A program made the translations under genes and the position numbers. The notes under the pieces are model-generated. The model had not been told where the DNA came from and searched no databases. It saw only the letters and a list, made by a program, of their open reading frames with translations. From contig NZ_AWSQ01000001.1 of assembly GCF_000498575.2 (NCBI RefSeq), forward strand, positions 343,048 to 407,047: a stretch of 64,000 nucleotides of DNA. The letters run 5' to 3'. The first letter of the stretch is position 1, and every line of letters begins with the position of its first letter. This DNA is from Pseudomonas taeanensis MS-3. Its GTDB lineage: Bacteria > Pseudomonadota > Gammaproteobacteria > Pseudomonadales > Pseudomonadaceae. This document shows, in pieces, positions 18,301 to 25,269 of the stretch.

Positions 18301-18939
18301 CTGCGAGCGCTGCTCGGCAGTTTCTGCTTGTTCCAGCAGGTCGATATAAAGCTGCGCCGCCCGCTCTTGCTGGCCGCTCGCCAAATACCACCTGGCCGCT
18401 TCCCCGAGCCACTCGGTGGCTTTCTCGGGTTCACGCCCGGCCAGATCTACATAGACGTCCGCAGCCAGTCCAGGCGCCGATAGCGACAGTGCATAGCGGG
18501 CCTGACGTAGCAACAATTCGGTCGCCAAACCTCCACGGCTGAGCCTGCTCAAGCGCTCGACCAAGGCCAGGCGCTTGGGCCGCTCGATGCCCTTGCGACT
18601 GGCCAAGGCCTCGAGTACGTCCAGCTCGACCCGGTAGAAACGCAAGCTGTCGGTTTCATCCACCTCGAGTTCGCGCAAGTGGCGGCGTGCCCGAGGATAA
18701 TCGCCCAGTTTGATCAGCTGCTCGATCAGGGTCAGGCGCAGCTCGTCATTCTCCGGACGCGCCTCGAGCAGCAGCTCGGCATAGCTGACCCAGACGGCGT
18801 CAGGCTGCTTGCCCGCCGGCAAGAAGACCTCCTCACTCCTATGAGTCAGGTACAGCAGGCCACCCACCACCAAGGCCAGCAGCAACAGGGCCCAGAGGCT
18901 GAGTAGACGAGCGGGCTTAGCGGCAGAAGAGTTGCGCAT
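15310..18939 (-). CDS. pelB: Pel outer-membrane secretin-like porin and TPR scaffold PelB
   Basis: This 1209-residue protein has one N-terminal membrane segment (about residues 12-31), a very long periplasmic region of TPR-like helical repeats (about 45-880), and a C-terminal beta-barrel (about 900-1209) ending in an outer-membrane terminal strand (ISYSARFGR). PelB scaffolds PelA through its TPR repeats and exports Pel through the 16-strand barrel. The start overlaps the pelA stop by 23 bp. Length and architecture agree with PelB of P. aeruginosa. Confidence 0.95.
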   Translation of the reverse strand: MRNSSAAKPARLLSLWALLLLALVVGGLLYLTHRSEEVFLPAGKQPDAVWVSYAELLLEARPENDELRLTLIEQLIKLGDYPRARRHLRELEVDETDSLRFYRVELDVLEALASRKGIERPKRLALVERLSRLSRGGLATELLLRQARYALSLSAPGLAADVYVDLAGREPEKATEWLGEAARWYLASGQQERAAQLYIDLLEQAETAEQRSQWLDQAFAALRAGDRGEAAVELLARYFAELRDADPQILAEGVETAIGSRRLDLAAQFIRAWRAWRPNDLQAMALDFRVRLAEGDLEQAWAVGQILVESRADDPDLLRQMAQLGEWVGDPHAALGYWVRLLQVREDGETREHAWRLATQLFDFERAIPLLETLSQQRRLSDAELDALVYSQRSRGTPEALERWLRGYLQHHPEHRKAWYGLQLLHEHNQQFAAEAQVWAAMDKRFKLTVAERMAWAEAHWRLFDAAAAWQILDAIDTDAVDDEGYWRMRAALAWDLEQDADARQAYERLLALQVTLSNGDEQQLITLYRESAPDKALALLIRSWQRTRDPATLTEALQLAEQLAAWAQLQALVDEAMTMPGSTRVSALWQARALLAERGGRQVEAERLYRQGLSLFPQQSVFRERLLWLYIDQGRREELPALLQQWRSLARQESVLWLPFASANLLLNRTEQALAWYRLYLRSNPGDWLVQAAYADALDSGGYADAAQRQRRRLLAQVDQQQLAGSIERYRVYLRLVSTSQSGRRALQQAWQWQDGSQTMLQLWFEQFLARLDSTRQEAMKDEWLAWARSQGLEIGRYELFQEAMRGQDRDALVRLLAGGGLDQAQRVEALTRLGRGGEALGVGLASLSDEQPESIRGQLLRQTVELHQRTPQGVQLSWQNRDFGDFDLRGPSARIARHLGNDWYADLRLGQGSYDAPTLDERVLGDERNLQLRLQRELSDGALDLIVDGSWRDDEDRLGFGLARRLQLSSRDELEVSLDWHREADDSGLLRALGMRDGLGVAGRHSLGARDQVSWSLAHQRYSTRQGDALGSGQQFNLEATHALFFEGPTWLLRSGINYQQNSLESALPDSLFASQPLLDAQGDEVLDDQNNAVRVPLGGALILDGATPGDLLQERFGQLYLGSTWRRGFPGTLNRERAQYTWLVDVLAGWQWTEQEFNYAINTGVGLELFGDDELAFTFGFQSAPRSGGGEPGGTMGISYSARFGR

Positions 18940-21754
18940 CCTGCACCTGTGTCATTGGCAACTTGAAGCGCCAGAGTTGCTGTTGCCGACTGCCAGCAAC
19001 AGACTTGCCGCCGATCTCGACCCGACAGCTGCCAGTCGCACGGACGATGAAGTCCAGGGGAATCTGACCCTCGAAGGAGAAGCGCACCTGCTCATCGCTG
19101 ACATAATGCCAGGCCGTCAGGGGCGTATTGGCCTCCTCCAAGGCCGGACGTGGATCGCGACTGTCGCGCAGGACCAGACGAACCCGCTCATCGCTCAGGT
19201 GCACGTAGCGGCCCTGGGGCAGGTCGCGAACGCCCGCCACGCCACTGGAGCGCAACAGGTCGGGCCAACCCTGGGCGGGATCCAGGCGCAGTGTGCGCAA
19301 ACCATCGAGGCCACGGACCTGCCAGCTGCCATCGCTGTCGCGCGCCAGGCTGGTCTGGTAGAGGCCATGCAGGCGGGTGATGTAGTCGCTCATCCACAAC
19401 GACAGCGGCTGCTGCTGATCCAAGAAGCGATAGATCTGGTGCATCGCCCGGATCGACGACTGTTTTGTACCCGAATAGAAGTGGTAATAGAGATGAAGAC
19501 CGCGCAGGCGCCGCGGTGCATCGGTCAACTCGAAGGTATCGATGACATCGCGAAAACCGTAGTAGGGCCCCTTCCACAGATTGGTGTAGAGGTTCTCGTT
19601 GATCACCGGCGCGTAGTAATGCAGCCCGCCCGACGTCGGCCGCAGCAAGGGATAGAGGCCGCTCACCGAAGGGTAGGCCTTGGTCAGTATGGTATTGCCG
19701 CCGTTGACGTTGGCCAGGCCACTGTCATAGGCCAGTTTGATAGTCGCATCGTCCGGCATAGCCCCGCCCGACCAGAAGATCATCTTCACCGGCTTGTCCG
19801 GCGTGGTCAGACGCTCGTTGATGTAGGCCGCTGAGCCCACGACTTCCCGGGTGAAGTCGATCTTGTCGTAGCCAGGAATGGCCATCTTGTAGCCGTATTC
19901 CGCACTGAACCCCTCGCGCTGCTTGGCTCGCTCGGGTTGCCAGAAGAACGGGTGACTGTAGGTATGGGTGGCCACTTCGACCTTGGGGTCGGCAAATATC
20001 TCGCGAGCGATCGGCTCCAGCTCACGGGCCAGGTGCGGATACATACCCCGGGGACCGACTTCGCCTTCGATCACCGACACCGAGGTCAGAAATGGGTAAG
20101 GCTTGATGAAGTCATTCAGCACCTGCTTCCCTGCATAGGGGGTCCCCACCACTTCCGCCCGCGAGACGAAGCCGTCGCCGTCGATGTGCACGGTGGCAAT
20201 GCGCCGACCATTTTCGGTGGTGGCATCCGGGCGCGGAAATATCGGCAGGTGCAAGGCGCGCTGGAGGAAGGCGAACGGGTCGATAATCCAGCGCTGGAAG
20301 TCCGAGTCGGCGCCTTCCTCGAGCAGGTAGGGCGACAACGCCATGCCGCCCCAGGAGCCGACCACCACCGGGGCGTACTTGCGCTGTTCGCTATCGGCGA
20401 GGGTCAACAGGGCGTCTGCACCCTGCTCGAGAACGGTCAGCGCAGGCAGCTCGCGCGTTCGCAGGCGCAGCGGTGCCTCGAAATGCCCCAGGTATTCGGC
20501 GTCGTAGCCTACCAGGCTGGCCTTGCCTTGCAGGGGCTTCGCCACGCGACGCAAGCCCATACGCTTGAGCAGGCTATCGTTGTCGATGGGCATTCCGCCG
20601 AATATCGCCAGGGGAACCTGCTCATCCAGGCGCGCCGTCAGCCACTGATTGAACACCGTCGAGTTTGCCGGCGGACCGCTGGTCATCCAGAGGACGGCAC
20701 CTGCATAGAGGCCGCTGGCCGGGCGGGCGGGTAACTGATCGGCGGGCAGATAGTCCACTCGAAAGCCGAGATACTCGAGCAGGCCGCCCAGGTATCGATG
20801 CCCGGCCCCTTCATTGAAGGGGCCTTCCCGCGGATCAAAGATCAGCGCGATGCGCCGCGGTTGCACCTCGATACTGCTGATGCCTAGATAGTCCAACTCA
20901 GGCACCGTCACGAAGGGCACAAACCCCTCTTCCCGCAGGCGCTTGGCCAGCTTGCGCGCGTCCGCGCGGCGCTCGGGGGGCAGATAGTCGATGGCTACCA
21001 GCGGCACGCCCTGGGCACGCAACGGAGCCAGATGACCTTCCAGCCAGTTCCTGTCGTCCTGGGACACCGTGCGGTAAGTGCGGTTGGCAGCATCCCAGCC
21101 GGCATGAATCGACTCGACCGCCACCGCCGCCGCAACTCCCGGCAGCTCCGGCAGGACTTCGAAGCCGCGGTTGAAGAACAGCTGCAACTCGGGCTCCTTG
21201 CGCTTCAACTCGGCAAGAAAATCCCTGAGTGCAGCTCGCTCAGCCGTCTGTTCGGGCTCGGGCAGCAACTGAAAACTGTCCAGCGTATCGAGAAACAGAC
21301 CGCTGTAGCCCTGCTCACGCAGTTCGGCCGCGCGGCGTAACAGGTGCTTGCGCCAGACCGGCGAGGTGAGGCGCATGACCTGACTGTTCCAGGCCTGATT
21401 GCGCACGGGACTGGCAGCGCTGTCGAGCTGCTCCTGCTCCAAGGCAGCGGGATCGCCATCGAACTCCCCTACCGACAGGTAGGCGAAGGCTAGACTGCCC
21501 TGGGCGCGCAGGAAGGCCACGGCTTTGCGGTCGGCGTGACCTGGCTCTAGGACACTCCAGTCGAACTGGCTGAGCTCGGCAAGCGGCGGGTTGTCGGCGT
21601 ACCAGAACGCAACACTTTGCGGACTACGCGGGCTTACAGGCGCTTCGGCCAGGGCCTCGGACAGACCGCAAGTCAAGACAGTGCATAGCACCATAAGATT
21701 GGAGAATAGGGAAACCAGCGCGTACCGAAAGCTTGAGGCCGGCCGCTTTGACAT
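18917..21754 (-). CDS. pelA: Pel deacetylase/hydrolase PelA
   Basis: From ATG 21754 the protein has 945 residues; an upstream in-frame ATG at 21799 would add 15 residues, and neither has a strong ribosome site. A signal peptide (to about ALAEAP) directs it to the periplasm. The N-terminal region (about 35-290) is the GH166-type glycoside hydrolase domain (VAFWYADNPP, LFLDTLDSF). The C-terminal part holds the polysaccharide deacetylase domain with HIDGDG at about 523-528, aligning with the catalytic aspartates of P. aeruginosa PelA. It is the first gene of a seven-gene operon in which every junction overlaps or nearly overlaps. Confidence 0.96.
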   Translation of the reverse strand: MSKRPASSFRYALVSLFSNLMVLCTVLTCGLSEALAEAPVSPRSPQSVAFWYADNPPLAELSQFDWSVLEPGHADRKAVAFLRAQGSLAFAYLSVGEFDGDPAALEQEQLDSAASPVRNQAWNSQVMRLTSPVWRKHLLRRAAELREQGYSGLFLDTLDSFQLLPEPEQTAERAALRDFLAELKRKEPELQLFFNRGFEVLPELPGVAAAVAVESIHAGWDAANRTYRTVSQDDRNWLEGHLAPLRAQGVPLVAIDYLPPERRADARKLAKRLREEGFVPFVTVPELDYLGISSIEVQPRRIALIFDPREGPFNEGAGHRYLGGLLEYLGFRVDYLPADQLPARPASGLYAGAVLWMTSGPPANSTVFNQWLTARLDEQVPLAIFGGMPIDNDSLLKRMGLRRVAKPLQGKASLVGYDAEYLGHFEAPLRLRTRELPALTVLEQGADALLTLADSEQRKYAPVVVGSWGGMALSPYLLEEGADSDFQRWIIDPFAFLQRALHLPIFPRPDATTENGRRIATVHIDGDGFVSRAEVVGTPYAGKQVLNDFIKPYPFLTSVSVIEGEVGPRGMYPHLARELEPIAREIFADPKVEVATHTYSHPFFWQPERAKQREGFSAEYGYKMAIPGYDKIDFTREVVGSAAYINERLTTPDKPVKMIFWSGGAMPDDATIKLAYDSGLANVNGGNTILTKAYPSVSGLYPLLRPTSGGLHYYAPVINENLYTNLWKGPYYGFRDVIDTFELTDAPRRLRGLHLYYHFYSGTKQSSIRAMHQIYRFLDQQQPLSLWMSDYITRLHGLYQTSLARDSDGSWQVRGLDGLRTLRLDPAQGWPDLLRSSGVAGVRDLPQGRYVHLSDERVRLVLRDSRDPRPALEEANTPLTAWHYVSDEQVRFSFEGQIPLDFIVRATGSCRVEIGGKSVAGSRQQQLWRFKLPMTQVQDAQLFCR

Positions 21755-22107
21755 GACGAGAAAACTGGAGACGCTTCCTGAGCCAGTAACGAAGGACATA
21801 GATTGCTCGAGGCGCGCGATTCAGCGCCTGCACGTGATTCTTGTTTGACTATTCCTAGAAGCGGCGAATGCTAGCACGACGCCATTACCCCCTACCAGGC
21901 CGCCTCCAGCCTTTCGCATTGCAGGCAAGGATCATAGAAAGACCGTGGCCCAAGCCTGCTGTATCCACTCAGGGCTTATCGGCCAGTGGCCGCAGACCTT
22001 TAACCCCAATGGCGACAGCCGCACCCCAACGACCCTCACCCTGAAGCCTCAAGTGGCGTTGACTAGCGCCACTCTCCGCACAACGACAGGTTAGAAACCC
22101 TCAGCTA
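21755..22107 (-). promoter_or_regulatory. Non-coding region expected to hold the pel promoter
   Basis: This 353-bp stretch lies between the end of laoR and pelA, both on the minus strand. I see no gene in it. I found no convincing FleQ box of the P. aeruginosa type (GTCAATNNATTGAC); only weak matches occur near 21846-21856. Two GGA motifs in the presumed leader (near 21775 and 21855 on the minus strand) could be RsmA contacts but are too short to claim. Because laoR is upstream on the same strand, weak read-through into pel cannot be excluded. Confidence 0.45.
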
Positions 22108-22767
22108 TTAGAACATCTGTACCAAGGGGACAAACAGCTTGCGCTGCAACTCTTCAACGACAGGCCGCGCCGACGGTTTGACAAAGCCGTCCTCCAACGC
22201 CAATACCTGATAGATGCCACGACGCAGCATTTCTTCACTGAGGTCACTGACATGACCGCCGGCAGTGCTGAGAAAGCGCACCCAGGAGGTCATGATGATC
22301 CAGCTGTTGAGGGCCAGGGCCTCGATCTGCGCAGGACTCATCAACAGGATGCCGGCCTCGACGAACCCTTGATAGATGCCTTGTGCGCCCTGCAGGCAGC
22401 GCTGGGCAAACAGCCGGTAGCGCTCGGCCAGTTGCACGTCGCTGTCGAGCAGGTGCTCCAGGTCGCGATGCAAAAAGCGGTAATGCCACATCGCCGCCAA
22501 CAACGCCTCCAGGTAGAAGGTCTTGTCCTCCATGGTCAGCGCGCGGCCTTGCGGGCGCCGCAGGAAACCATCGACATGCGCTTCGTACTGGGCGAACAGC
22601 TCGGCGATGATCGCCTGCTTGTTACGGAAGTGGTAGTACAGGTTGCCCGGCGATATGCCCAGATGGGCTGCGATGTGGTTGGTGCTGACACTGCGCTCGC
22701 CCTGGGCGTTGAACAGCTCAAGGCTGGCCTGAATGATACGTTCGCGGGTTTTCAGAGGGGGCGGCAT
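22108..22767 (-). CDS. laoR: TetR-family repressor LaoR
   Basis: This is a 219-residue regulator. The N-terminal helix-turn-helix (about residues 8-55) reads TRERIIQASLELF, then HLGISPGNLYYHFRNK, typical of TetR. The C-terminal ligand domain is helical. ATG 22767 begins directly before the DNA-binding domain; a longer frame upstream is not supported. It is divergent from the aldehyde dehydrogenase gene of the lao cluster, as in P. aeruginosa, where LaoR represses the laoCBA genes and is released during growth on long-chain alcohols. A perfect palindrome in the shared intergenic region is the likely operator. Confidence 0.88.
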   Translation of the reverse strand: MPPPLKTRERIIQASLELFNAQGERSVSTNHIAAHLGISPGNLYYHFRNKQAIIAELFAQYEAHVDGFLRRPQGRALTMEDKTFYLEALLAAMWHYRFLHRDLEHLLDSDVQLAERYRLFAQRCLQGAQGIYQGFVEAGILLMSPAQIEALALNSWIIMTSWVRFLSTAGGHVSDLSEEMLRRGIYQVLALEDGFVKPSARPVVEELQRKLFVPLVQMF

Positions 22768-22920
22768 AGCGCAACTCGATCTCGACTCGATAAACAATGA
22801 TCGCCAGAACCTGAACAGCCGGCCCGACAAAGGTACAGAGGAAAATCGACAAAGTGTTAGCCGAGCAGGGCCTGCGGCGCAATCCACGGCTGCGCCGGAC
22901 GGCTTGGAACACCAGGTTAT

Positions 22921-22949
22921 TTGACAGATTAGAGCAATTGCTCTAAAAA
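22921..22949 (+). promoter_or_regulatory. laoC promoter with overlapping 18-bp palindromic operator
   Basis: A consensus -35 box TTGACA (22921-22926) is followed by a 17-base spacer and a -10-like TAAAAA (22944-22949). The perfect palindrome TTAGAGCAATTGCTCTAA (22929-22946) fills the spacer and touches the -10 box. This is the classic place for a TetR-family operator, where binding excludes RNA polymerase. LaoR, encoded next door, is the obvious candidate ligand. Confidence 0.8.
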
Positions 22950-23022
22950 TCCAGCACACCCTGACCGCAATGCCCAGCCCACCGCCTAATGGGCCTTGCG
23001 CCGAACTGCCGAGGAACTGCAC

Positions 23023-24465
23023 ATGGTTGCCGACGTCGCCTATCTAGAACAAAGCCTGCAACACAGCCAACACCAGCTCAGTCAGCTGGAAAGCAGCTTC
23101 GCCAGTCAACGCCAGGCGTACCGAGCCAATCCGATGCCCTCGGCCGAGCAGCGCATTCAGTGGCTCAAGTCCCTGCGTGAGCTGCTGACCCAGGAGCAGG
23201 ACGCCCTGGTTCAGGCGATCTCGGCAGACTTCAGCAACCGCTCCGCGGATGAGACCCTGCTCGCCGAACTGATGCCCAGCCTGCACGGTATCCAGTACGC
23301 CAGTAAGCGCATCAAGACGTGGATGAAACCCTCGCGGCGCAGCGTCGGCCTGCAGTTCATGCCGGCCTCGGCCAAGGTGATCTACCAGCCGCTCGGTGTG
23401 GTCGGGGTGATAGTGCCGTGGAACTACCCACTGTTCCTCGCCATCGGCCCGCTGGTCGGTGCGCTGTCGGCCGGCAACCGGGTGATGATCAAGATGAGCG
23501 AGTCGACCCCGGCCACCTCGCAACTGGTCAAGGACCTGCTGGGCAAGGTGTTCCCCGAAGACCTGGTCAGCGTCGTGCTCGGCGAGGCGGAGGTCGGCAT
23601 GGCCTTCTCCAAACTGCCGTTCGACCACCTGCTGTTCACCGGTGCCACCGGCATCGGCAAACACGTGATGCGCGCCGCCGCCGAGAACCTGACCCCGGTG
23701 ACCCTGGAGCTGGGCGGTAAGTCGCCGGCCATCGTCTCCGTCGACGTGCCACTGAAAGACGCCGCCGAGCGCATTGCCTTCGGCAAGACCATGAACGCCG
23801 GACAGACCTGTGTGGCGCCTGACTATGTGCTGGTGCCCAGGGATCGCGTGGATGGCTTCGTCGAGGCCTACCGCGCCGCGGTACAGGGCTTCTACCCGCA
23901 GCTCAAGGACAACCCCGACTACACCGCGATCATCAATGAACGCCAGCAGCAGCGGCTGAACAACTACCTAAGCGATGCCGAGAGCAAGGGCGCCACGCTG
24001 ATCCCGCTGTTCCCCGAAGCCCAGGGCCGGCGCATGCCACACAGCCTGCTGCTGAACGTCAACGACGAGATGCAGGTGATGCAGGACGAAATCTTCGGCC
24101 CCCTGCTACCGGTGATCCCCTACGACGGCTTGGACCAGGCGTTCGCCTACGTCAACCAACGCGCGCGCCCGTTGGCGCTGTACTTCTTCGGCTATGACAA
24201 GCGCGAGCAGCAGCGCGTGCTACATGAAACCCACTCCGGCGGCGTGTGCCTGAACGACACTTTGCTGCATGTGGCGCAGGACGACATGCCGTTCGGTGGC
24301 ATCGGCCCGTCCGGCATGGGCCATTACCACGGTCATGAGGGCTTCCTGACCTTCAGCAAGGCCAAGGGCGTCTTCATCAAACAGCGCTTCAACGCCGCCA
24401 AGCTGATTTACCCGCCCTACGGCACGGCGCTGCAGAAGCTGGTGTACAAGCTGTTCGTGCGCTAA
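23023..24465 (+). CDS. laoC: Long-chain aldehyde dehydrogenase LaoC (coniferyl-aldehyde-dehydrogenase-like)
   Basis: This 480-residue NAD(P)-dependent aldehyde dehydrogenase has the expected motifs: PWNYPLFLAIGPL, the Glu motif TLELGGKSP, and the catalytic cysteine in NAGQTCVAPDY. Sequence features place it with the fatty/coniferyl aldehyde dehydrogenases, which have a hydrophobic C-terminal tail (YPPYGTALQKLVYKLF) that can associate with membranes. ATG 23023 follows GAGGAA. It heads the laoCBA operon and should oxidise the aldehyde made by LaoA to a fatty acid. Confidence 0.9.
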   Translation: MVADVAYLEQSLQHSQHQLSQLESSFASQRQAYRANPMPSAEQRIQWLKSLRELLTQEQDALVQAISADFSNRSADETLLAELMPSLHGIQYASKRIKTWMKPSRRSVGLQFMPASAKVIYQPLGVVGVIVPWNYPLFLAIGPLVGALSAGNRVMIKMSESTPATSQLVKDLLGKVFPEDLVSVVLGEAEVGMAFSKLPFDHLLFTGATGIGKHVMRAAAENLTPVTLELGGKSPAIVSVDVPLKDAAERIAFGKTMNAGQTCVAPDYVLVPRDRVDGFVEAYRAAVQGFYPQLKDNPDYTAIINERQQQRLNNYLSDAESKGATLIPLFPEAQGRRMPHSLLLNVNDEMQVMQDEIFGPLLPVIPYDGLDQAFAYVNQRARPLALYFFGYDKREQQRVLHETHSGGVCLNDTLLHVAQDDMPFGGIGPSGMGHYHGHEGFLTFSKAKGVFIKQRFNAAKLIYPPYGTALQKLVYKLFVR

Positions 24466-24480
24466 CGGCCCCTCACGTAG

Positions 24481-24507
24481 GCTGGGTAGAGCGCAGCGAA
24501 ACCCAGC
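24481..24507. repeat. Dispersed hairpin repeat (GCTGGGT family)
   Basis: GCTGGGT (24481-24487) and ACCCAGC (24501-24507) form a seven-base stem around an AGAGCGCAGCGAA loop, followed by CTCCTACGGGGT. This intergenic motif is widespread in Pseudomonas. It sits 16 bp after laoC and may mark a 3' mRNA end. Confidence 0.6.
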
Positions 24508-24584
24508 AGGATCAAAGCGTCTCCTACGGGGTTCGGCGAAAACGCCCCGCCCCGGCTCGGAAGCCTGCAAGGGTGATAACAACA

Positions 24585-25130
24585 ATGATCGACAACTCTG
24601 CTGAACCCTCAGGCCTGTCCCGGCGCAACCTGCTCAAGGTCGGCCTGCTGGGTTCGGCCCTGCTGACCACGGCCGGACTCACCGCGACGCTCAGCGGCTG
24701 CTCGGCGAGCGTCCCGCAGGCGGGCTTCGCGGTAATCCGCGCCTCCGACCTGCCCTTTCTCCAGGCCCTGATCCCGGTGATGCTGGAGGGTGCAGTACCC
24801 GCAGACCACATGCCACAGGCAGTCGCAGGCACCCTCGAGAGCCTGGACTACAACCTCAACCACCTGTCGCCGGAAATGCGGGGGCTCACGGTCCAGCTGT
24901 TCGATGTGCTGGCCCTGCCGATCACCCGCGGCCCGCTGACCGGTATCTGGGGCAGCTGGAACAACGCCTCGGCGGATGAAGTGCGTCACTTCCTCAACCG
25001 CTGGCAGAACAGTTCCCTCGGCCTGCTGAAGATGGGCCACGCCTCGCTGCTGCAACTGGTGATGATGAGCTGGTACGGCCGCCCCGAGTCCTGGATCCAC
25101 TGTGGTTATCCCGGTCCGCCCAAGGTCTGA
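24585..25130 (+). CDS. laoB: LaoB, small Tat-signal partner of the alcohol dehydrogenase
   Basis: This 181-residue protein begins with a twin-arginine signal (SRRNLLK at about residues 11-17), a hydrophobic stretch, and a lipobox-like LSGC just before the mature part. It therefore looks like a Tat-exported protein, perhaps a lipoprotein. The mature domain resembles the small subunits of FAD-dependent membrane dehydrogenases (gluconate 2-dehydrogenase subunit 3 type). Position and pairing with a GMC oxidoreductase match LaoB of the P. aeruginosa lao system. ATG 24585 is preferred to a GTG at 24573. Confidence 0.8.
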   Translation: MIDNSAEPSGLSRRNLLKVGLLGSALLTTAGLTATLSGCSASVPQAGFAVIRASDLPFLQALIPVMLEGAVPADHMPQAVAGTLESLDYNLNHLSPEMRGLTVQLFDVLALPITRGPLTGIWGSWNNASADEVRHFLNRWQNSSLGLLKMGHASLLQLVMMSWYGRPESWIHCGYPGPPKV

Positions 25131-25148
25131 GCGACGCACACAGATCCT

Positions 25149-25212
25149 GTGGGAGCGGGCTTGCCCGCGAAAACTGGCAACGCACGAGCATCACGGGCAA
25201 GCCCGCTCCCAC
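25149..25212. repeat. REP doublet (REPIN-like)
   Basis: GTGGGAGCGGGCTTGCCCGCG (from 25149) is followed 20 to 30 bases later by its inverted partner CGGGCAAGCCCGCTCCCAC ending at 25212. This is the standard paired REP sequence of fluorescent pseudomonads, mobilised in trans by RAYT transposases. It lies between laoB and laoA, so it can fold in the mRNA of this operon. Confidence 0.9.
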
Positions 25213-25269
25213 GAAGAGCTCAGTAGATCTATCCGCCTATCCGGCAGAACCCTAAGAGAAGCGCCTGAA

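Noticed and set aside
21841..22107. FleQ box upstream of pelA
   Set aside because: Only partial matches (GTCAAAC and TTGACTAG) without the expected symmetric spacing.
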